Shown one piece after another: positions 1 to 5,198 of a stretch of DNA of 5,984 nt; positions within the stretch are counted from its first letter, which is position 1; each line of letters starts with the position of its first letter. The stretch spans positions 1 to 5,984 of the forward strand of contig CALKYK010000477.1 of assembly GCA_938003715.1 (NCBI GenBank), given 5' to 3'. Made by a program: the position numbers and the translations under genes. The stretch comes from an uncultured Gammaproteobacteria bacterium (lineage in GTDB: Bacteria > Pseudomonadota > Gammaproteobacteria > Steroidobacterales > Woeseiaceae). The notes below the pieces were generated by a model that did not search any database, was not told where the DNA came from, and saw only the letters and a program-made list of their open reading frames with translations.

Positions 1-157
1 CCGTGAGCCGGTAGATCGTGTCGGCGTTCTACGGCGCGCCCTTCTTCGTCGCGCCCTCGCCGATGATGTCGAAGGCCAGCCGCAGGGCGTCGGAGATGTT
101 GGTGTTGTGCGCCGGCTCGAAGCCGTCGACGAAGGGGCGGTGGCCGCAGCCGGCGGC
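1..157 (-). pseudogene. possible broken or chimeric protein-coding fragment, minus strand
   Basis: Read on the minus strand from about 157 downwards, this stretch gives a protein-like sequence containing GHRPFVDGFEPAHNTN followed by ISDALRLAFDIIGEGATKK. A TAG stop lies at 29-31, and NADTIYRLT follows in the same frame. All 52 third codon positions from 155 down to 2 are G or C, and the pattern ends at 158. No convincing start codon lies upstream in the frame. The plus-strand leuC frame shares the same third positions and is also open from 18, but it uses TTG and AGG codons and extends LeuC well beyond its normal N-terminus. I prefer the minus-strand reading for its amino-acid balance. I do not recognise the family. 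It could be the 3' end of a convergent neighbour, a decayed gene, or an assembly join. Confidence 0.35.
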
Positions 158-176
158 ACCTGATGCCGCGCCTCGC

Positions 177-1586
177 GTGAGCGCACCGCAAACGCTGTTC
201 GACAAGGTCTGGTCCGGTCACCTCGTCAGGGATGAAACGCCGGACACGCCGGCTATTCTCTATATCGACCTGCACCTGATCCACGAGGTGACGACACCGC
301 AAGCCTTCACGCTGCTGCGCGAGAAAGGCCTGCCCGTGCGCCGGCCGGACCTGACGCTGGCAACGATGGATCATTCGACGCCGACCACGCCGGTCCGGAC
401 GTTCAAGGACCTCGAAGTCGTCGGCGCGGGCGCCGCGCAGCAGGTCCGGCAAATGGAGAAAAATTGCGCGGAATTCGGCGTCGAGCTTCACGGCTTCGAT
501 TCTGAGCATCGCGGCATCGTGCACGTCATCGGTCCCGAACTCGGCGCCACGCAGCCGGGAAAGACGATTGTTTGCGGCGACAGCCATACCAGCACGCACG
601 GCGCGTTCGGCGCGCTGGCATTCGGCATCGGCACCACCGAGGTGGGTCACGTGCTGGCGACGCAGTGCCTGCTGCAGCGGCGACCGAAAACGTTGGCGAT
701 CGAAGTCGACGGCACGCCCGGCAAGGGCGTCACGGCGAAAGACGTGATACTGGCCATCATCGGCGAAATCGGCGTCGACGGCGGCACCGGCCACGTCATC
801 GAGTATCGCGGCACAACGATCAGCGCGCTGTGCATGGACGCGCGCATGACGATCTGCAACATGTCCATCGAGGCCGGCGCCCGCGCCGGCATGATCGCGC
901 CGGACGACGTCACGTTCGACTACCTGCACGGCCGACCTCGGGCACCGCAGGGAGCGGACTGGGACGCGGCCGTGGCCCGCTGGCGCGCGCTGGTGACCGA
1001 CGACGGAGCAAGTTTCGACCGCAGCGTTTCGATCGACGGCAGCAGCCTGCAGCCGATGGTGACGTTCGGCACCAATCCGGGCATGGTCATCCCGGTCGGC
1101 GAAGCGGTTCCGGATGGCGGCGGCGACCCCGGTTTCCGCAAGGCGCTGGACTACATGCAGCTCGAGTCGGGCCGGCCGCTGTCCGCGTCGCGAGTCGACG
1201 TCGTTTTCGTCGGCAGCTGCACCAACTCGCGACTGTCGGATCTCGAACTCGCGGCGAACCTGCTGCGCGGCCGGCACATCGCCGAGGGCGTGCGCATGCT
1301 GGTGGTGCCCGGCTCGCAGCAGGTCAAGCGCGAAGCCGAGTCGCGCGGTCTCGACAAGGTGTTCGTCGAGGCCGGCGCCGAATGGCGCGAATCGGGGTGC
1401 TCGATGTGCCTCGGCATGAACGGCGATACCGTGCCGCGCGGGCAGCTGTCCGTCAGCACCAGCAATCGCAACTTTGAGGGACGCCAGGGCGCCGGCGCCC
1501 GCACGATACTCGCGAGCCCGCTGACAGCGGCGGCGTCCGCGCTCGAGGGGCGCGTCGGGGATCCGCGACCGTACCGGCAGGGGTGA
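177..1586 (+). CDS. leuC: 3-isopropylmalate dehydratase large subunit
   Basis: LeuC pairs with LeuD to isomerise 2-isopropylmalate to 3-isopropylmalate in cytoplasmic leucine synthesis, using a [4Fe-4S] cluster. The 469-residue product matches the family length (E. coli about 466). It shows TLFDKVW near the N-terminus, LATMDHSTPT, the aconitase-family block TIVCGDSHTSTHGAFGALAF, VGSCTNSR and GCSMCLGMN. Cys348, Cys408 and Cys411 are the expected cluster ligands, spaced as in E. coli LeuC. The GTG at 177 is chosen because family similarity begins at TLFDK. A longer reading from GTG 18 would add 53 residues with no LeuC character. The start has no clear Shine-Dalgarno sequence, but GTGA at 177-180 could overlap the TGA of a lost upstream gene, hinting at translational coupling. 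It is followed by leuD after 7 bp. Identity is firm; the start is less so. Confidence 0.96.
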   Translation: MSAPQTLFDKVWSGHLVRDETPDTPAILYIDLHLIHEVTTPQAFTLLREKGLPVRRPDLTLATMDHSTPTTPVRTFKDLEVVGAGAAQQVRQMEKNCAEFGVELHGFDSEHRGIVHVIGPELGATQPGKTIVCGDSHTSTHGAFGALAFGIGTTEVGHVLATQCLLQRRPKTLAIEVDGTPGKGVTAKDVILAIIGEIGVDGGTGHVIEYRGTTISALCMDARMTICNMSIEAGARAGMIAPDDVTFDYLHGRPRAPQGADWDAAVARWRALVTDDGASFDRSVSIDGSSLQPMVTFGTNPGMVIPVGEAVPDGGGDPGFRKALDYMQLESGRPLSASRVDVVFVGSCTNSRLSDLELAANLLRGRHIAEGVRMLVVPGSQQVKREAESRGLDKVFVEAGAEWRESGCSMCLGMNGDTVPRGQLSVSTSNRNFEGRQGAGARTILASPLTAAASALEGRVGDPRPYRQG

Positions 1587-1593
1587 TTCGACG

Positions 1594-2178
1594 ATGCAGG
1601 CGATCAGGCAACTGAAATCGAAAACGGTCGTGCTGGATAGAAACGACGTCGATACCGACCAGATCATCCCTGCCCGCTTCCTCACCACGACCTCGCGGGA
1701 AGGCCTTGGCGATGCGCTGTTCGCCGACTGGCGATTCGATCGTGGCGGCAACGAGGTGCCGGACTTCGAGCTGAACCGGCCCGAGGCGCGCGACTGCGAA
1801 ATTCTGGTCGCCGGCCGCAACTTCGGCTGCGGCTCGTCGCGGGAGCACGCGCCGTGGGCGCTGCTGGACTACGGCCTGAAGGCGGTCGTCAGCACCGAGA
1901 TCGCCGACATCTTTCGCAGCAACGCGCTGAAGAACGGTCTCCTCCCCGTTGTCGTCGACAACGCGACGCACGCCTGGCTCGTCGCAAACCCGGGTGTCGA
2001 GCTGGTCGTCGACGTCAGCGAATCGACGCTCACGCTGCCGGACGGTCGCAGCGTTGGTTACCCGATCGACGCCTTCGCACGTTTTTGCCTGCTTGAGGGA
2101 CTCGACCAGCTCGGCTTCCTGCAGCAGCACGCGGCCGACATCGACGCATTCGAAAAGGAGCGTCCGTGGAAGCCCTGA
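1594..2178 (+). CDS. leuD: 3-isopropylmalate dehydratase small subunit
   Basis: This is the small, swivel-domain subunit of isopropylmalate isomerase, acting with LeuC in the cytoplasm on the second step of leucine synthesis. The 194-residue length is normal for the family. The N-terminal motif DVDTDQIIPARFLTT and the signature NFGCGSSREHAPWAL (residues 76-90) are intact; the latter belongs to the substrate-binding part of the swivel domain. An AGGGGTGAT stretch overlapping the leuC stop (1579-1586) is a plausible ribosome-binding site for the ATG at 1594. The 3' end overlaps leuB by 13 bp, so leuC, leuD and leuB are almost certainly one transcript. The closely related homoaconitase or citraconate-type isomerases are the only alternatives, and the leuB neighbour argues for leucine synthesis. 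Confidence 0.96.
   Translation: MQAIRQLKSKTVVLDRNDVDTDQIIPARFLTTTSREGLGDALFADWRFDRGGNEVPDFELNRPEARDCEILVAGRNFGCGSSREHAPWALLDYGLKAVVSTEIADIFRSNALKNGLLPVVVDNATHAWLVANPGVELVVDVSESTLTLPDGRSVGYPIDAFARFCLLEGLDQLGFLQQHAADIDAFEKERPWKP
2155..2160 (+). promoter_or_regulatory. ribosome-binding site of leuB
   Basis: AAGGAG lies inside the 3' end of leuD, 5 nt before the GTG at 2166. It is a near-perfect Shine-Dalgarno sequence and fixes this GTG as the leuB start even though it overlaps leuD. Confidence 0.85.
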
Positions 2179-3239
2179 TCACGGTGCTTCCTGGCGACGG
2201 CATCGGGCCGGAGGTTACGGCAGCAGGCATCGAGGTCCTCGACGCGATCGCCGCTCACCATGGCCACGGCTTCACGTACACGGAAGCGCTGATTGGCGGC
2301 GCCGCGATCGATGCCACCGGGCATCCGTTTCCGGACGACTCACTCGACAGCTGCCGCAAAAGCGATGCTGTGCTGCTGGGCGCGGTGGGCGGCCCGAAGT
2401 GGTCCGACCCGAATGCAACGGTGCGACCCGAACAGGGCCTGCTCGCATTGCGTGCCGAACTTGAGGTATTCGCCAACCTGCGGCCGGTTTCGATACATCC
2501 AGCGCTCGCCGGCGCATCGCCGCTGAAGGCCGATCGCCTCGACGGTGTCGACATCGTGGTCGTCCGGGAACTGACCGGCGGCATCTACTTCGGCGACAAG
2601 CACCGCAGCGACGATATGGCGAGCGACCTGTGTACCTACCATCGGCACGAGGTCGAACGGATCATCCGCGTGGCAGGCCGCCTCGCCCGCGAACGCTCCG
2701 GGCGACTGGTTTCCGTCGACAAGGCCAACGTGCTGGAAACCTCCCGATTCTGGCGGGACGTCACGAACCGGGTCCTGGCCGACGAGTTCCCTGACCTCGA
2801 GGTGCAACACCTGCTGGTCGACGCCGCCGCCATGCACCTGATCAATCGCCCGGCATCGTTCGATGTCATCGTGACGGAGAACATGTTCGGCGACATCCTG
2901 ACCGACGAAGCCTCGATGCTGGCCGGCTCGCTCGGCATGCTGCCATCGGCATCGCTCGGCGAATCGCGTTGCGGCCTCTACGAACCGATCCACGGTTCGG
3001 CGCCGGACATCGCCGGCCGCGGCATTGCGAATCCCTGCGGCATGATTGCAAGCGTCGCGATGATGCTGCGGCACAGTCTCGGCCTTACCGACGAAGCCGA
3101 AGCCGTCGAATTGGCGCTGGCCGGCGCGATAGCCGACGGTGCCCGCACCGCCGACCTCGCCGCAGCCAGCGACAGGACGTTGTCGACCGCCGAAATGACG
3201 GCGGCAATCATCGACCGGATTACCGGCCGACCAAACTGA
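2166..3239 (+). CDS. leuB: 3-isopropylmalate dehydrogenase
   Basis: LeuB oxidises and decarboxylates 3-isopropylmalate to 2-oxoisocaproate with NAD+, the third step of the leucine pathway, as a cytoplasmic dimer. The 357-residue protein has the full family length. It starts with ITVLPGDGIGPEV and carries GAVGGPKW, the substrate-binding RPEQGLLALR (residues 87-96), RELTGGIYFG (134-143) and the metal- and cofactor-site block NMFGDILTDE (239-248), followed by GSLGMLPSASLG and EPIHGSAPDIAG. The TGG before IYFG and the leu neighbours favour LeuB over isocitrate or tartrate dehydrogenase. Translation begins at a GTG preceded by AAGGAG, overlapping leuD by 13 bp, so the two are probably translationally coupled. 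Its last 20 bp overlap the 3' end of the convergent metB. Confidence 0.97.
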   Translation: MEALITVLPGDGIGPEVTAAGIEVLDAIAAHHGHGFTYTEALIGGAAIDATGHPFPDDSLDSCRKSDAVLLGAVGGPKWSDPNATVRPEQGLLALRAELEVFANLRPVSIHPALAGASPLKADRLDGVDIVVVRELTGGIYFGDKHRSDDMASDLCTYHRHEVERIIRVAGRLARERSGRLVSVDKANVLETSRFWRDVTNRVLADEFPDLEVQHLLVDAAAMHLINRPASFDVIVTENMFGDILTDEASMLAGSLGMLPSASLGESRCGLYEPIHGSAPDIAGRGIANPCGMIASVAMMLRHSLGLTDEAEAVELALAGAIADGARTADLAAASDRTLSTAEMTAAIIDRITGRPN

Positions 3240-4416
3240 GCCGCTGGCAGCGCCCGGCATCCTGCGCCGCCGCCAGGGCCTGCAGCACGTCGGCGACAAG
3301 ATCCTCGCTGCCCTCGATGCCGACCGACAGCCGCACCAGGTTGGGCCCGATTCCCGCTTCGGCAAGCGCCCCGGGTGGAACCGACGCGTGCGTCATCGAC
3401 GGCGGATGGCAAACGAGGCTCTCGACGCCGCCCAGCGATTCGGCCAGCGAGAAATGCTCGAGCGCGGCCACGAACGCTGCCACCGCGGCTTCACCGCCGG
3501 CGAGCTCGAAGCTCAGCATGCCGCCGAAACCGGTCTGCTGGCGGCAGGCGATGTCGTGGCCCGAATGCTGTGCGAGACCCGGGTAATAGACCTTTGCGAC
3601 GGCCTCGTGCTCGTCCAGAAGCTGCGCGAGCAGCGTCGCGTTCTGTTCGTGCTGCCGTACGCGGGCGTAAAGGGTCCGTACGCCGCGCAGCGTCAGGTAG
3701 CTGTCGAAAGGCGCGCCGGTTATGCCGAGGCAGTTGGCCCACCACGTCAGGCGTTCCGCGAGTTCATCGGTCGCAGCAACGACGGCGCCGCCGACGACAT
3801 CGCTGTGTCCGTTGAGATACTTCGTGGTCGAGTGGATCACGACGTCCGCGCCGAGCGAAAGCGGTTGCTGCAGTGCCGGCGACAGGAACGTGTTGTCGAC
3901 GGCCAGCAGTGCGCCGTGCGCTTTTGCGAGTCTGGCCACCTCGGCAATATCCACGATGCGCAGCAGCGGATTGGACGGCGTCTCGACCAGCACCAGCTTC
4001 GGCCGCCGCGCAATGGCTCTTTGCAGCGCCTGGCCGTCCGTCTGATCGACGAACGTGACCTCGAAGTGCCCCTTTGCCGCGAGATGCTGGAACAGACGGA
4101 AGCTGCCGCCGTAGCAGTCATGCGGCGCCACCAGCCGGTCACCCGGCTCGAGCAGCTGCAGGACGAGATTGATCGCCGCCATGCCGGACGACGTGACGAC
4201 CGCGCCGCGGCCGCCCTCGAGTTCACACAGCGCCGCGCCCAGTGCATCGCGGGTCGGGTTGCCGCTGCGCGTGTAGTCGTACTGCCGCTGTTGGCCGAGC
4301 CCGGCGAAGGCGAACGTGGATGACAGGCACAGCGGTGGGACGACGGCCCCGTGCTGGGTATCGGTTTCGATCGCCGCCCGGACGGCTGTAGTGGCAGGGT
4401 CTCCGGCGTGGTGCAT
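3220..4416 (-). CDS. metB: cystathionine gamma-synthase (PLP-dependent)
   Basis: This cytoplasmic PLP enzyme joins an activated homoserine ester (O-succinyl- or O-acetylhomoserine) with cysteine to form cystathionine on the way to methionine. The 398 residues include HGAVVPPLCLSSTF, the phosphate-binding YDYTRSGNPTRDALG (about 46-60), TSSGMAAI (75-82), AVDNTF and the Schiff-base motif HSTTKYLNGHSDVVGG with Lys199, close to the corresponding lysine of E. coli MetB. The match to MetB is better than to O-acetylhomoserine sulfhydrylase, but cystathionine gamma-lyase activity cannot be excluded by motifs alone. The ATG at 4416 follows a GGAG. A SAM-I riboswitch in the leader supports the methionine role and implies repression when SAM is plentiful. 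The gene appears monocistronic, since leuB lies opposite immediately downstream and overlaps it by 20 bp. Confidence 0.94.
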   Translation of the reverse strand: MHHAGDPATTAVRAAIETDTQHGAVVPPLCLSSTFAFAGLGQQRQYDYTRSGNPTRDALGAALCELEGGRGAVVTSSGMAAINLVLQLLEPGDRLVAPHDCYGGSFRLFQHLAAKGHFEVTFVDQTDGQALQRAIARRPKLVLVETPSNPLLRIVDIAEVARLAKAHGALLAVDNTFLSPALQQPLSLGADVVIHSTTKYLNGHSDVVGGAVVAATDELAERLTWWANCLGITGAPFDSYLTLRGVRTLYARVRQHEQNATLLAQLLDEHEAVAKVYYPGLAQHSGHDIACRQQTGFGGMLSFELAGGEAAVAAFVAALEHFSLAESLGGVESLVCHPPSMTHASVPPGALAEAGIGPNLVRLSVGIEGSEDLVADVLQALAAAQDAGRCQRLSLVGR

Positions 4417-4425
4417 GGCATGTTT

Positions 4426-4429
4426 CTCC
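4426..4429 (-). promoter_or_regulatory. ribosome-binding site of metB
   Basis: On the minus strand CGGAGAAAC places GGAG 9 nt before the metB ATG at 4416. Part of it (GGA) lies inside the 8 nt segment complementary to an upstream leader element, so access to it may be controlled. Confidence 0.7.
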
Positions 4430-4487
4430 GCAGGTTTAGTCGATCGCTACGTCACGGACGAAGCCTGAAGCATCGATGTCCTGCGGA
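4427..4487 (-). promoter_or_regulatory. candidate Shine-Dalgarno sequestering helix (riboswitch expression platform)
   Basis: In the metB leader, TCCGCAGG (4480-4487, minus strand) is perfectly complementary to CCTGCGGA (4427-4434), which contains the first bases of the metB Shine-Dalgarno sequence. The loop would be about 45 nt. No run of T follows any hairpin between the aptamer and metB, so a rho-independent terminator is not supported and translational control is the simpler reading. The pairing is seen directly; its regulatory use is inferred. Confidence 0.45.
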
Positions 4488-4554
4488 CCGCCGGAACAGC
4501 GGGTGTCGGGTCCTCTCCGGGTGACCGGTACGGCGCCACGCGGTTTGCCTCGAC

Positions 4555-4671
4555 ACTCATCTCTCGGCTGCGCTGCGCGCAGTCTGCAGGAGTTGGCACC
4601 GTTCCGGGCGGGTTAAGCCCGGAGGTTGCCCCGGTGTCGTCGGGCCTTTCCCTCGACCGGTCTCGATGAGT
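4555..4671 (-). ncRNA. SAM-I (S-box) riboswitch aptamer
   Basis: On the minus strand this 117 nt segment follows the S-box consensus from end to end. P1 is ACTCATC at the 5' end pairing with GATGAGT at the 3' end. P2 carries CGAGGGAAAGGCCCGACGA with the kink-turn GA bases, closed by CCGGT and ACCGG. P3 begins with the conserved GGGGCAACC, has a perfect 7 bp arm (TCCGGGC with GCCCGGA) and returns as CGGTGCCAACTCCTGC, the most conserved S-box element. A GC-rich P4 and GAGAGATGAG complete it. In this family S-adenosylmethionine binding shuts off methionine genes, and the next gene is metB. The predicted transcription start lies at its 5' edge. Short open frames across it are not genes. Confidence 0.94.
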
Positions 4672-4678
4672 CCGGCGC

Positions 4679-4708
4679 AGTCTAGGTGACGCCAATCGCG
4701 ATGGTCAA
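4679..4708 (-). promoter_or_regulatory. sigma70-like promoter of the SAM riboswitch-metB transcript
   Basis: On the minus strand TTGACC (4703-4708) and TAGACT (4679-4684) are separated by 18 nt and match the sigma70 -35 and -10 boxes at five and four of six positions. The predicted start, about 7 nt downstream near 4672, falls at the first base of the riboswitch P1 stem, which supports the call. Confidence 0.65.
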
Positions 4709-4763
4709 CCGGCTTCGGGCAGTAATTCCTGCAACATAAAATCATATGCGAATTCGTTTAAGT

Positions 4764-4786
4764 TAAATCGAGGTCATTTCGATTTA
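4764..4786. repeat. perfect 8 bp inverted repeat, candidate operator
   Basis: TAAATCGA (4764-4771) and TCGATTTA (4779-4786) form a perfect inverted repeat around the 7 nt GGTCATT. It is AT-rich and lacks a following T-run, so it looks like a protein-binding site rather than a terminator. It lies between the divergent metB and yerC promoters, 8 bp upstream of the proposed yerC -35 box. The binding protein is unknown. Confidence 0.45.
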
Positions 4787-4794
4787 GAAAAGCC

Positions 4795-4823
4795 TTGCAC
4801 TCGGCGACCTAATGCACTAGCGT
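4795..4823 (+). promoter_or_regulatory. weak candidate promoter of yerC-hisG
   Basis: TTGCAC (4795-4800) and TAGCGT (4818-4823) are spaced by 17 nt. The -35 is good and the -10 weak. It would start transcription near 4830 and leave a leader of only about 20 nt before the yerC ATG. The AT-rich surroundings in an otherwise GC-rich sequence fit a promoter, but other start points are possible. Confidence 0.35.
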
Positions 4824-4835
4824 ACTAATACGTTA
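4818..4835. promoter_or_regulatory. imperfect dyad over the yerC promoter, candidate repressor site
   Basis: The 18 bp stretch TAGCGTACTAATACGTTA is symmetric at 14 of 18 positions, with CGTA and TACG arms around CTAA. It overlaps the proposed -10 box. ACTAG and GTACTA words nearby loosely recall the E. coli trp operator, which is notable because the next gene encodes a TrpR-superfamily protein. Autoregulation is an inference only. Confidence 0.35.
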
Positions 4836-4850
4836 ATACAGCTGCATGCC

Positions 4851-5189
4851 ATGAAACCGAACCGCGACGAAACCACCGACGAACGAAACCAGCGCGAAGA
4901 TGCGCTGTTTCGTGCCGTTCTGTCGCTCAGAGACCTCTCCGAGTGCCGCAATTTCTTCCGCGATCTGTGCACGCCGGCCGAGCTGCAGGCGCTGGTCGAC
5001 CGCTGGCAGGTTGTGCAGCTGCTGCAGGAAGACCTGCCCTACCGCCGGATCCACGACCTTACCGGCGTCAGTGTCACGACGATCGGACGTGTCGCGCGTT
5101 TCCTGACCGACGGCTTCGGCGGCTACGACTCCGCCCTTAAACATCTTGAAGAAGACCAGGCCGCAGCCAAGCCACCCGCATCTCACTGA
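4851..5189 (+). CDS. YerC/YecD family TrpR-like DNA-binding protein
   Basis: The 112-residue product fits the small YerC/YecD branch of the TrpR superfamily. After a charged N-terminus it has the block FRDLCTPAELQALVDRW (about residues 37-53), then a helix-turn-helix around YRRIHDLTGVSVTTIGRV (64-81), followed by ARFLTDGFGGYDSAL, which resembles the GGY ending typical of this family. It has no signal peptide or membrane segment and should act in the cytoplasm on DNA. Members often sit next to his genes, as here 9 bp before hisG, so regulation of histidine genes is plausible but unproven; the ligand is unknown. The ATG at 4851 has no obvious Shine-Dalgarno sequence, and an in-frame TAG at 4818 limits any longer form. 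Confidence 0.88.
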   Translation: MKPNRDETTDERNQREDALFRAVLSLRDLSECRNFFRDLCTPAELQALVDRWQVVQLLQEDLPYRRIHDLTGVSVTTIGRVARFLTDGFGGYDSALKHLEEDQAAAKPPASH

Positions 5190-5192
5190 GGA
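5188..5192 (+). promoter_or_regulatory. ribosome-binding site of hisG
   Basis: GAGGA overlaps the yerC stop codon (TGA 5187-5189) and lies 6 nt before the ATG at 5199. It favours this start over the in-frame ATG at 5220 and suggests coupled translation with yerC. Confidence 0.75.
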
Positions 5193-5198
5193 TAATCA

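Noticed and set aside
18..176. LeuC N-terminal extension from the GTG at 18
   Set aside because: The 53 extra residues have no LeuC character, the remaining 469 residues match the family length, and the stretch reads better on the other strand.
3220..3260. Bidirectional terminator between leuB and metB
   Set aside because: The genes overlap, and no GC hairpin followed by a T-run is present on either strand.
2340..3365. Long minus-strand open frame (341 codons) opposite leuB
   Set aside because: It is antisense to a complete LeuB and shows no family features; long antisense frames are expected in GC-rich genes.
3388..4323. Long plus-strand open frame (311 codons) opposite metB
   Set aside because: Its translation is arginine-rich and low in motif content, while the minus strand encodes a full MetB with all PLP motifs.
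4447..4745. Two overlapping minus-strand open frames of 82 and 62 codons before metB
   Set aside because: They lie across the metB promoter and the SAM riboswitch, have no recognisable domain, and are explained by the GC-rich structured RNA.
4764..4786. Reading the inverted repeat as a rho-independent terminator
   Set aside because: The stem is AT-rich, no T-run follows, and it lies between divergent promoters rather than after a gene.
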